From Corbicula japonica (taxonomy: Eukaryota > Mollusca > Bivalvia > Venerida > Cyrenidae), in the NCBI GenBank assembly GCA_038501625.1, contig JAZAYU010000126.1:558001-622000 (forward strand): DNA of 64,000 nt, read 5' to 3'. Position 1 is the stretch's first letter, and each line of letters starts with the position of its first letter. This document shows, piece by piece, positions 35,807 through 46,267 of this stretch. Both the position numbers and the translations under genes were made by a program. A model generated the notes under the pieces. The model searched no databases. It had not been told where the DNA came from and saw nothing but the letters and a program-made list of their open reading frames with translations.

Positions 35807-35963
35807 AGTAAATATGCCATAGACATTGTGACACTTAGTAGTTTTGTAGTCCTTGTGATAGAGGTCATGTGTTGAGTGAATGGATCGATATTGATTTAAA
35901 TGGATAAAGAAAATGAAATATAACATGACATAGATATAGATTATAACATGGATATACTTGATA

Positions 35964-35969
35964 AATAAA
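35964..35969 (+). terminator. Candidate polyadenylation signal AATAAA (proximal)
   Basis: AATAAA about 530 nt after the stop codon, followed by TCAGTATTTATTGCTGG. No strong GU-rich downstream element is seen. Confidence 0.25.
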
Positions 35970-36105
35970 TCAGTATTTATTGCTGGATACATGATGAGAA
36001 ATATGCTAGGAAACCTTGTGAATGTGTGAAGTCAAGAAAACTTGGGATATTTATCAATCAAATGTAAAACCTAAATGTTCACATTTCTTTCCATAAGACA
36101 AGACA

Positions 36106-36344
36106 TCCCTTTCCTCCATAAATACCCATTTTTACGCATGTGCGACCAGTGTAGATACAGATCAGCCGGCACAGCCATGCCATCTGATCAGGATCTGCAC
36201 TGGTCGCATTTTGGTCAGAAATAACCTAATGGATCAAAATGCGAACAGTGCAGATCCTGATCAGATGGCACAGATGTGCCGGCTGATCTGAATCTACACT
36301 GTTCGCCCTTGCAATCAGTGTGTGTCTATGGAGAAAAGGGTTAA
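36106..36344 (+). mobile_element. MITE A copy, full length
   Basis: ATCCCTTTCCTCCATAAATA to GGAGAAAAGGGTTAA, both hairpins intact (GCGACCAGTGTAGATAC..., GCGAACAGTGCAGATCC...). Confidence 0.9.
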
Positions 36345-36851
36345 GGTGTAATCTGATGAAGTACCTGGGTCGACACCAGTGTTTAACTGAACACCTTTCT
36401 AGTTGAAAACAGGATGAATACTACATATTTTTATTTTCGCATGTAGTATAGTATAAAATCAAACTTGTGAACAGTGCTGACGTGGGTGTAACAGTCGGCC
36501 CCAGGTGAAGAAAATATGGCTCTTTAACTGATTTAAATAACATTTATTACACTCTGAATGTTGTTATATTTGTGGGCATAAAATTTTGGATTTTTCTGTT
36601 AAACTGCATTTTTGTGGGTTATTAAATTTACTCTTAAATCATGTTTATCTAGATTTCTCTATTTTATAGGGGTTTAAGATTTATGGATCACTCTGCAATC
36701 TAATTCAGTGGGCATCAGTCAACTGTGAATATTACTGAATTTGCAGTATGTAAAATGTTAAAATAGGGCATGCACTTTGTCTGTAGTGCATCACTGTGTC
36801 CATAGTGGATTTTATCATGTCTTGGTTATTGATAAATGTTGATTTTTGCAT

Positions 36852-36857
36852 AATAAA
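36852..36857 (+). terminator. Candidate polyadenylation signal AATAAA (middle)
   Basis: AATAAA followed at about 15-25 nt by a T-rich stretch (CATTTTAGTTTTGG). About 1.4 kb after the stop codon. A plausible alternative end. Confidence 0.3.
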
Positions 36858-36984
36858 AGTGCTACATTTTAGTTTTGGAAAAATTTAAGTCTTAAACACT
36901 CAACTTATGTTTCAGTTTTCAACAATGTGTATAAATTTGTTACTTTTATTACATGCCTGAAATTTAGAGTGGAACTGTTGTAGA

Positions 36985-37368
36985 TGGATCAACCGTTTAC
37001 TGTGTACATGTAGCTATGACATGAATCACATGATCAGTGAGAGGAGATCCAGATCCACGCCATCTGGTTCCAAGGTTATAAAGCTGAGTTTGGAAACCAG
37101 TCTCAAATCTCAAGCATCTGATTGGCTGAAATGGCGACAGGTCGCCATTTCAGCCAATCAGATGCTTGAGATTTGAGACTGGTTTCCATGCTCAGTTTTA
37201 TAACCTTGGGCACAGAATCAACACTGTTAGCTTCTTGATCAGAAATAAGTTTATGAATCAGAAAGCAAACACTGTAGATCCTGATCAAATGGCAGGGATA
37301 TGCAGACTGATCTGGATCTACACTGTTCGTAAGGCAACAAAAGTCCTATCTATGGAGAATAGGGTTAA
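36985..37368 (+). mobile_element. MITE A copy interrupted by MITE B
   Basis: Left part CCGTTTACTGTGTACATG...AGATCCAGATCCACGCCATC, right part GAATCAACACTGTTAGCTTC, TTGATCAGAAATAAGTTTAT, second hairpin and GAGAATAGGGTTAA. MITE B occupies 37070-37211, again at the CCATCTG loop of hairpin 1. Confidence 0.8.
37070..37211. mobile_element. MITE B hairpin element nested in MITE A
   Basis: CCAAGGTTATAAAGCTGAG...CTCAGTTTTATAACCTTGG with nearly perfect arms and a GGCGACAGGTCGCC centre. Confidence 0.9.
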
Positions 37369-37427
37369 TGCTATTTTATGACAGCTATTTGTATTAGAGT
37401 TGATAGTAATAAAGTAAAAGCCAATAT

Positions 37428-37628
37428 TTAACCCTTTCCTCTATAGATACAACTTTATTGCGTGGGTGAACAGTTTAGATCCAGATCAGCCAGCACATCC
37501 TTGCCGTTTGATTTGGATCTAAACTGTTCACTTTTTGATGTGATCAGACGATACAGATTTGCTGGCTGATATGGATCTACACTGGTCGCACATGCGTAAA
37601 AATGTGTATACATGGAGGAAAGGGTTAA
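37428..37628 (-). mobile_element. MITE A copy with internal deletion
   Basis: TTAACCCTTTCCTCTATAG to GGAGGAAAGGGTTAA. Hairpin 1 intact; from TTCACTTTTTGATG it jumps to TGATCAGACGATACAG, losing the central segment and the left arm of hairpin 2. Confidence 0.85.
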
Positions 37629-38042
37629 ACAATTTTTTTTAAACACTAATCGGAAATAAACACAACTATGTCTGTGCACCTTAGTGTCTGTTAATACATT
37701 GCAGAAATGTTTTATAAATCATGCTTTTTGAAAAAATGATGCAAGTTTTGTTATGATTATCAATTACAAAAAACATGGACTTTTTGTGTGAACAGGGTTG
37801 ATTTTAGCATTTTAGTGTTTTGTAAAAATTTTCATGTACAGAGTTGTTATTTAAAACACATGTTTTAGGAATACTGTTTGTATATAATTGTAAAATTGCA
37901 TAAATTATGTATACAAACTATTACATTACTGTAGATATTCGTTCATAAGTTGGTAAAATCCCTGAAATTGTCAGCGATTGGTTAAGAATTTTTTTTAAAA
38001 ATCAGATTTGTTTGGTAATCTTCTTGTCTGTATACATTTATT

Positions 38043-38740
38043 ATGCCTTCTTTAAAGAAGCGGGGATATATTGCTTTGCACGTGTCAGTCAGTCTGTTGG
38101 TAGGTTGGTCTGTCTGTAACCAACCTTGTCCGATCAGTAACTAGACAACGATTTTAACATTCACTTAACAACTTTTCTAAGTATACACCTTCGTACTTGG
38201 GCATTACTGGCTTGATTTTTGGGCTATTGCCCTAAAACCTTTATTAAACCGTGCAATGAATACTAACTGATTTGTCAGTAAAACTTCATTTAATATGACA
38301 GACAACTGATTGCTCAAAATCATTAAGAATACTGACACCCACAGAATACAAATTCACAACATCAGTAAAAAAAGCGTATGTTCAACTTAATAAAAGAATT
38401 ACGCGTACATATAAATGTACATTTGGAACCTAGAAATATGCTATTCTTCTATTTCTGTTAAATTAAATTTATTTCATTCTCATCTTCATGTTTTTTAACT
38501 GTTTATAGTCCAACCCACTTTTTTAAGCAGATCAGTTTGAATGCATAAAATGTAGTTGCCTATCATTTAGTTTTCCAATATGCCTGTTTAATTCGACCAA
38601 TGTTTCTAAAAATCAGTTAGTATTTATTGCATTTTTATTGAAAGTTTTAGAGCAATAACCCAATTATCAAGCCAGAAATGCTCTAGTAAGAAGGTGTATA
38701 CTTTGAAAAGTTGTTAAGTGTACAATCTTCAGATTTGGTA
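38043..38740 (+). mobile_element. Diverged molluscan-type dispersed element
   Basis: Begins TATGCCTTCTTTAAAGAAGC / GGGGATATATTGCTTTGCAC with GTCAGTCAGTCTGTTGG, and has mirrored segments: ACAACTTTTCTAAGTATACACC at 38169 against GGTGTATACTTTGAAAAGTTG at 38692, and CTTGATTTTTGGGCTATTGC against GCAATAACCCAATTATCAAG. So the interior is a 500-bp inverted repeat. Confidence 0.6.
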
Positions 38741-38754
38741 GGGAGGTTAGTTGT

Positions 38755-38872
38755 TCACAAGGCTATTTCTAAACAAGAAGCAACCAGTGTAGATGCAGAA
38801 CAGATGGCATGTCAGAGCTAGTTGATCTGGATCTAAACTGGACGCATTTTGTATGGAATAAAGTATTAATAG
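38755..38872 (+). mobile_element. MITE A fragment
   Basis: GCAACCAGTGTAGATGCAGA, AGATGGCATGTCAG, GATCTGGATCTAAACTGGAC: the second hairpin of MITE A. Confidence 0.55.
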
Positions 38873-39668
38873 ATTAGTTATGAAAATAATTCGCTTTTGA
38901 GTCATATTAAAGTGTGTTAAAAACTGAACTTATGAATGATTATTTATAGTAGACTGACTTTGTATGTTATGTAAGTAGAACACGGGATAGTTGCAATATA
39001 TATTCATGTTGGCAGACAATGGTCTACACGCAAGATTGGTTGTGGCTATTTATTGTGTTTATGCTATACTTTGTGTGGGAGGCCGATATTTCAGCTCACT
39101 TCAGTAAAATGTTCTTTTTGAATCTTTGCACAGTATTGCCCACCATTGTTACTCTGCTCCAAATTTGGACTATAAACAAAGATCCAAGATATAGGAACTG
39201 ATCTGCAGAAACAAATTACAGCTGTAGCAAATTATGACTTGTATGCAATATTTCAAAGCAGTGTTCCTTTTTTGTTTCAGTGTATAATTCATGTGAAGGT
39301 ACATAAACTTTCTTACATACAAATTTTTTTTTCTTGTTTTATCACCAAAACATATTGTTCATCTCCCAGTGTAAGACAAGTCATGAAGCGTGACCTAATT
39401 TGTCACTTACATGTCACTTACTGTGACCTAATTTGTCACACACTCTCAAGTCATATACTCATCAGTAAATAATTTTATTATACTGCAAAGAAATTTGCTT
39501 GAATTTGATTGGGTAATTTGCTGTTGATTTCTAAGCATATCCGTATTTATGGATCGGCCGTAGATATGAATGCATGTGCCTTAATTTCCCTCTGGCCTCC
39601 CACCTTTTGTTCTCTTCCGCCAATTTGTTTTGAATTTCCGTAAAAATGCATAATTTGAGGCCGATTTT

Positions 39669-41145
39669 TGTGTCGCCTGCGATAGCAGGTAGACACATAG
39701 GGATTCTATTGTCCGACGGCGGCTGCGTCGTCGGTGCCATGGTCCGGTAGTCCCCCAACTTTAACCTGAAACTTAATATTGCCTGTAACTTTGAAAGTAC
39801 TTGTCCTATTCACTTCATACTTGGAATATATCATCAGCATGAACAATGCTATCTGTGACGACAAGAATGATAACTCCAGTTTCAATATTTTTTTTGAGTT
39901 ATGCCCCTTTTAAATGCAACTTTAACCTGAAACTTTTATGTTGCCTATAACTTTGAAAGTACTTTTTCTATTCACTTCATACTTGGAATATATCATCAGC
40001 ATGAACAATGCCATCTGTGAGGACAAGAATGATAACTCCAGTTTCAATATTTTGGAGTTATGCCCCTTTTAAATGCAACTTTAACCTGAAACTTAATGTT
40101 GCCTATAACTTTGAAAGTACTTGTCCTATTCACTTCATACTTGGAATATATCATCAGCACGAACAATGCCATCTGTGACGACAAGAATGATAACTCCAGT
40201 TTCATTTTTTTTTAGTTATGCCCCTTTCAAATGCAACTTTAACCTGAAACTTAATGTTGCCTATAACTTTGAAAGTACTTGTCCTGTTCACTTCATACTT
40301 GGAATACATTATCAGCATGAACAACAACATTGGTAACAACAAGAATCATAACTCCTGTTTGATTATATTTTGAGTTATGCCCCTTTCAAATTCAACTTTA
40401 ACATGAAACTTAATGTTGACTTTTAACTTTGAAAGTAATTGTCCTATTCACTTAATATTTAAAATAAATCATCTTCAGCGTCATTATGAAGAACAAGAAT
40501 GATAACTCCTGTTGGACTATTTTATGAGTTGTGTCCCTTTAATATACAACTTTAACATGAAACTTAATGTTGCCTATAACTTTTAAAGTACTTGTCCTAT
40601 TCACTCTTTGAATATATCATCTTCATGAACAACAACAACATCGGTTACAACAAGAATCATAACTCCTGTTTGACTATTTTTTTCAAATGCAAATTTCACA
40701 TGAAACTTAATATTGCGCATAATTTGAAAGTACTTGTCCTATTCATTTAATTCTTGGATTTTATCATCAACATGAACAGTGCCATCGACGACAACAAAAA
40801 TTATAACTCCTGTTTGAATATTTTATGAGTTATGTCCCTTTCAAATGCAACTTTAACATGAAACTTAGTGTTGCCTGTAAAATGGAAAGTACTTGTTCAA
40901 TTCACTTAATACTTTGAATAACTCATCTGCGTGTACAAACCAATTTTTGAAGATGATAACTCAGGTTTCACCATTACTTTAGTTATTCCCCTTTTAAAGG
41001 CAATTTAGATGACACATGTGTTCTGTGGTGTAGTATTGAAATCAACTTAAATAAAATATTTTTATTATATATGATTAAACATAGGCCCACATTTCAGCTT
41101 TTTCCATGCAGGCGACACATATGTTCCGCGGAACACAACATTCTA
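39669..41145 (+). mobile_element. Composite element with about eight 170-bp core repeats
   Basis: Opens with TTGTGTCGCCTGCGATAGCA and closes with TGCAGGCGACACATATGTTC / CGCGGAACACAACATTCTAG. Tandem cores: CAACTTTAACCTGAAACTTA, TGTTGCCTATAACTTTGAAA, GTACTTGTCCTATTCACTTC, TTGGAATATATCATCAGCAT, GACAAGAATGATAACTCCAG, TTTTGAGTTATGCCCCTTT. The first three cores are very similar; later ones decay towards the right. Same architecture as the element at 14283. Confidence 0.8.
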
Positions 41146-41294
41146 GTGTAAATTATAAAGCTGTATGCTTAGGGATTACTTAAATTGTTACAGAAAATAA
41201 TTTTGTTATCTTTTTAACGTGGAAAACCATCAGATTATTCTCAAATTTTGTAAATAAATATCAAATCGATAGTCCATTCATTGACAATTTCTAT

Positions 41295-41335
41295 AGAAGT
41301 GACGTCATGCAGGTAAAACAATGACGTCAGACATG
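41295..41335. promoter_or_regulatory. Pair of TGACGTCA motifs
   Basis: AAGTGACGTCATGCAGG and CAATGACGTCAGACATG 27 nt apart. CRE-like, but in a repeat-rich flank; function unknown. Confidence 0.3.
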
Positions 41336-41424
41336 TAATTATTGAGGTTCTCAGAGGGGAATTAAACCGTTCAGCATTAAATACGCGAAATAAATGAAAA
41401 ATCGATGTTTCTAATTATTTTGTC

Positions 41425-41470
41425 TGAAAAAGTCATTGCAGTATAATAAAACAATTATTTGGTTCCTTGA
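41425..41470 (-). repeat. Dispersed repeat R2, copy 1
   Basis: Reverse complement reads AACCAAATAATTGTTTTATT then ATACTGCAATGAC, shared with 54028-54066 and partly with 42207-42245 and 39470-39490. Confidence 0.5.
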
Positions 41471-42149
41471 AAGGGTATTTGAGGATATATATATTTTTTT
41501 TAAATATTTTTTGTTTTGTTTCAGGCCCCTTTGCAGGGTTACCCCATTTATTGCAACATTACCTAACGTTACAGTATTACAGGATAACAATATCACTATC
41601 TTACAAACAAACATTCAAAGTTAGATTATAGATTATAGAAATACTAAATATTTCAAATTAGATAATACAAAAAAGAAATAATCCTAATTTGGTTATTAGA
41701 GGACTGAAACATTATTTATATTTAAAAAGCACAAGGCATAAATTGTGAGATATTTTGCATCCCATCGGCATCATAGTTCTGTACTTTTCTTAACATTATT
41801 ACTAATCTTTTTTATACTATTTTAAACATTTGCAATTAATCGCTGTAAGTGAAAATTTCTATCGTAAATTATTCAAAATTTCTAATGCATTTGAAATGGT
41901 TGCGAGTAAAGGTTCGTTTCTTTTATTTACTGTAAGAATATATTTTCGGCTAATAAGTTTATGTTTTAAATAACCTATAAAGAGTGGCGTCGTTAAAAAA
42001 GAGCGACAATTTTCTCAAAATTTTGATTTGTATATGTAATATTTTCACAAAATTGTAAAGAGCTTCACAATGACGCTTTCATTGCTTAAACTTAGCAGAA
42101 ACACCTTTTCATCGACGTTTTAATTAATATTCAGATTATTATTTATCCG

Positions 42150-42245
42150 TTGTTTGGCCTGTGGCTCGGGTAATATGACACCCAGACCGGCAATATATCC
42201 TCACATTCCCTGTCAAGAAACCAAATAGCTATTTATTGCTACTAC
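42150..42245 (+). repeat. Dispersed repeat R2, copy 2
   Basis: GTGGCTCGGGTAATATGACA, CCCAGACCGGCAATATAT, TCAAGAAACCAAATAGCTAT. The same parts occur at 53975-54060 with the first block in inverted orientation (ATATTACCGGTCTGGTGG, CATATTACCCGAGCC). Confidence 0.5.
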
Positions 42246-42724
42246 AAAAATTAAGTTCTGAAATAACAAAACAATTAAATAATTTCATACAAGGTATATG
42301 GTATGTAAAAATGATCATTTCAGTTCGCTTTTCAGCAATTGATCTGGATAGTGGCTCGACAGAACCTTTTCCTGCTGATAAAACAATGCTTTGGGCAGTA
42401 TTTTCCATCCAAAACTCCACATCTGAGATATACTTGACAGCACATTGTACTTTTCTTTCTTATAAGAGTTGTTATGAAAAGGGCTATAAATAAGGGGATA
42501 ATTCACAATTCCTAACTTGTTTAATAATACAAAGTAGTACTTTATGTAAGGGCTATATCTACTTTCACCAAAGACATTTTATAATTATACCAAACAATAA
42601 AATTAGAAATTATTCTGGTATTTGTACAGGGTTTTTTATAACAAGTTGTGTTTAATTTGTTTTGTTGAAGTTTGTGTTAAGATTTAAGAAGTGCCTGTTT
42701 AAGTGTTAGCTTGGATCCCAAGTG

Positions 42725-42900
42725 TGACAGTGTAAGTTTAGATCAACACATACCTGCAGTCTGATCTGGATCTACACTAGTCACTTCAAGATTCATTTGG
42801 TTATTTCTGCCCAATAAGTGGCCAGTGTAGATCCAGATCAGACTGCCTAGATGTGCCAGATGATCCAGATCTGCATGGTCACCTATGCGATATGAGGCAT
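42725..42900 (-). mobile_element. MITE A copy, diverged
   Basis: GCAGTCTGATCTGGATCTAC, TTCATTTGGTTATTTCTGCC, GGCCAGTGTAGATCCAGATC and GTGCCAGATGATCCAGATCT. Confidence 0.7.
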
Positions 42901-43045
42901 AGCAGATGAGCTTATAGTATTCCCAGCAAAATTCAACCATGCAATATGTTTATTTCAAGTATTAATGAATTGTGTATATTTATGCCCATGTAATAATCTC
43001 GCAGCTTCAATTTGCGATGCACAATACAAAATGTAGATGTATGTT

Positions 43046-43269
43046 GACCCTTTACTCCCTATATGCATATATTTATGCATGTGTGACCAGTGTAGATTTA
43101 GATCAGCTGGTACATTCATGCCATCTGATCAGGATCTACACTGGTTGCATTTTCATCAGAAAAGAACTTATCAAAAAGCAAACAGTGTAGATCCTGATCA
43201 GATGGCACAGATCTGGAGCTACACTGTTCTCACGTGCCATAAAGTTGTATTTGTGGATTAACAGGTTAA
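43046..43269 (+). mobile_element. MITE A copy
   Basis: GACCCTTTACTCCCTATATG, both hairpins (second shortened), CATCAGAAAAGAACTTATCA centre, end GATTAACAGGTTAA. Confidence 0.8.
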
Positions 43270-43535
43270 TGAACAAGTGCAAAATGGAAGTTACAAACCT
43301 GCAAGTGAATGTCTTCCCAGCAGTGTTCACTGTAAACAGATAGGAAACCATCAAAGTTAAGGTGTGTTTTATAGAATCCAGTAGCTTATGTTTTAATGGG
43401 GAATTTACTTCACTCTGTTCTGTATCTACAAGTTACATAGATCATGGCTGCTGAGATCGTTTCCATTGTGCCATATAAACATTCAGGCCCATTTTTCTAA
43501 AAAGTGTTTTTCCTTTAGTTAGAAATCATTGAGTG

Positions 43536-43757
43536 TTAACCCTTTACTGCATAGATTAACCTTTGTTACGTGGGCAGACAGCATAGATCCAGATCAGCTG
43601 GCGCATCTGTGCTGGCTCATTAGGATATACATTGTTCACTTTTAGAATCATAAGGTTGTTTCTGACCAAAATGTAGATCAGATCAGATGGCATGAATACT
43701 CTGGCTGATCTGGATCTACACTGGTAGTGCATGTGTTAAAATATAGAGTAAAGGGTG
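43536..43757 (-). mobile_element. MITE A copy, last full copy in the window
   Basis: TTAACCCTTTACTGCATAG to ATAGAGTAAAGGGT; hairpin 2 diverged (CTGGCTGATCTGGATCTACA). Beyond 43.94 kb no further copy is seen. Confidence 0.8.
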
Positions 43758-43894
43758 ACATCAATGAAGGAAGTTATTGATGCTGGAAATCTCCGTACAG
43801 AGTATTACTGTGTTAGGTGTTTGAGGTATTTTTAAGGTACCAGTTCCAACTGAAGTTTTAACAGACCTTGTGATTTACAGAAGTCTACCATTAG

Positions 43895-43938
43895 AATCAT
43901 TGAAAAATGCACATGCAATATATGGAGAAAATGGTTAA
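43895..43938 (-). mobile_element. MITE A end fragment
   Basis: AAAAATGCACATGCAATATA and TGGAGAAAATGGTTAAG: right terminus only. Confidence 0.5.
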
Positions 43939-44264
43939 GGGCATATACTTATAGCATTGTTAACAGATGTTTTAAGACTTTTATTGTTAGAAATGCATTA
44001 TGCAATGTTGTCTGACCATCTTCATGACATTATTTTACAGTGATGATTTCATCTTAACATAGACACGTTTTTTCATAGTGAGGCTTTTTATGGTTTAAAA
44101 TGAATTCACAAAAATGTTAGCCATCTGCAATTTTTTGTATGATTAGATTTGTGTTGAATAAGTGTGTTTTTTCTACTCTTTGATAATATTGTCAAAGCTG
44201 GTGTTCATATTGATAACTTAAGATTGTTTGAAATAATATTATAATTATTGACTTAGACATTGTG

Positions 44265-44270
44265 AATAAA
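44265..44270 (+). terminator. Candidate polyadenylation signal AATAAA (distal)
   Basis: AATAAA followed about 25-45 nt later by CTCTTGTTTTTTTTTTCC, a good U/GU-rich downstream element. If used, the 3'UTR would be about 8.8 kb. It is the last such signal before the 42-bp minisatellite. Confidence 0.3.
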
Positions 44271-44689
44271 AACACAAATTGAAATGCACTCCTCTTGTTT
44301 TTTTTTTCCATTTGTGGGTGAATGAAAAATTAAAGTATATTGGCTCACTTTCTGGTTGCAAAAGCGCATCCTGCAAAATTAAATGATCAAACTTAACTGT
44401 TAAAAAGGGGATTGGAAAAATTTATTAACTGAAACAGTTGTTGAAGTAGTCAATAGTCTTTTATTTAAGGATTGAATCAATATCAACTTGAATTTTGTAA
44501 TCAATTTACCATCATTAACTGCATTCCAAATCAGCAACTCTACTACAAAGTTTTTTCAAGTACGAATGTAATATATGGAATTATCCGTTCCTGTCACAAT
44601 AACCTTTGACAGCCATGACAGAACTAAATCTGCTCCTGTAGCAAAAACCTGTGACTATCCTGTATCTGGATCGACTGCCGGGTTACTGG

Positions 44690-45150
44690 AGCTGTTTTTG
44701 TTGCAATAACATGAAGCTGCCAGGTAACAGATTCCATTCCTGTTGCAATAACATGAAGCTGCCAGGTAACATATTTCATTCCTGTTGCAATAACATGAAG
44801 CTGCCAGGTAACAGATTCCATTCCTGTTGCAATTACATGAATCTGCCAGGTAACAGATTTCATTCCTGTTGCAATAACATGAATTTGCCAGCCAGGTAAC
44901 AGATTTCATTCCTGTTGCAATAACATGAAGCTGCCATGTAACAGATTCCATTCCTGTTGCAATCACATGAATCTGCCAGGTAACATATTTCATTCCTGTT
45001 GCAATAACATGAATCTGCCAGGTAACAGATTTCATTCCTGTTGCAATAACATGAAGCTGCCAGGTAACAGATTCCATTCCTATTGCAATAACATGAATCT
45101 GCCAGGTAACAGATTTCATTCCTGTTGCAATAACATGAAGCTGCAGGGTG
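44690..45150 (+). repeat. Diverged subfamily at the left edge of the 42-bp array
   Basis: Eleven units of GTTGCAATAACATGAAGCTG + CCAGGTAACAGATTCCATTC + CT, still 42 bp and alignable to the main unit (AATGACCTGCAGCTGCC..GTAACTGAATCC). One unit at 44890 carries an extra GCCA. Confidence 0.9.
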
Positions 45151-46267
45151 ACTGAATCTGCTACTCTCGCAATCACATGTTGCTGCCGGGTTACTGAATC
45201 CGCTCCTGTCACAATGACCTGTGGCTGCCTGGTAACTGAATCCGCTCCTGTCATGATGACCTGCAGCTGCCTGGTAACTGAATCCGCTCCTGTCACAATG
45301 ACCTGTGGCTGCCTGGAAGCTGAATCCGCTCCTGTCTCAATGACCTGCGGCTGCCGGGTAATTGAATCCGCTCCCGTCACAATGACCTGCAGCTGCCTGG
45401 TAACTGAATCCGCTCCTGTCATAATGACCTGCGGCTGCCTGGTAACTGAATCCGCTCCTGTCATAAAGACCTGCGGCTGCCGGGTAACTGAATCCGCTCC
45501 TGTCATAATGACCTGAAGCTTCCTGGTAACTGAATCCGCTCCTGTCATAATGACCTGCAGCTGCCGGGTAACTGAATCCGCTCCTGTCACAATGACCTGC
45601 AGCTGCCTGGTAACTGAATCTGCTCCTGTCATAATGACCTGCGGCTGCCGGGTAACTGAATACGCTCCTGTTACAATGACCTGCAGCTGCCTGGTAACTG
45701 AATCCGCTCCTGTCACAATGACCTGCAGATGCCTGGTAACTGAATCCGCTCCTGTCACAATGACCTTCAGCTGCCTGGTAACTGAATCCGCTCCTGTCAC
45801 AATGACCTGCAGCTGTCTGGTAACTGAATCCGCTCCTGTCACAATGACCTGCAGCTGCCGGGTAACTGAATCCGCTCCTGTAACAATGACATGCGGCTTC
45901 CTGGTAACTGAATCCGCTCCTGTCATAATGACCTGCGGCTGCCGGGTAACTGAATCCGCTCCTGTCATAATGACCTGCAGCTGCCTGGTAACTGAATCCG
46001 CTCCTGTCATAATGACCTGCAGCTGCCTGGTAACTGAATCCGCTCCTGTCACAATGACCTTCAGCTGCCTGGTAACTGAATCCGCTCCTGTCACAATGAC
46101 CTGCAGCTGTCTGGTAACTGAATCCGCTCCTGTCACAATGACCTGCAGCTGCCTGGTAACTGAATCCACTCCTGTCACAATGACATGCGGCTTCCTGGTA
46201 ACTGAATCCGCTCCTGTCATAATGACCTGCAGCTGCCGGGTAACTGAATCCGCTCCTGTCATAATGA

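Larger units (their letters stand above)
35438..44300 (+). other. 3'UTR and/or downstream flank of RAPGEF1
   Basis: No recognisable coding sequence. AATAAA-type signals occur at 35964, 36852, 37408 and 44265, so the transcript end cannot be fixed. The region contains MITE A copies, one MITE B, the end of a bivalve-type element at 38043 and a tandem-core element at 39669-41145. Much of the rest (37640-38040, 38880-39660, 41150-42720, 43270-43530, 43940-44680) is AT-rich sequence in which nothing definite is seen. Confidence 0.5.
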
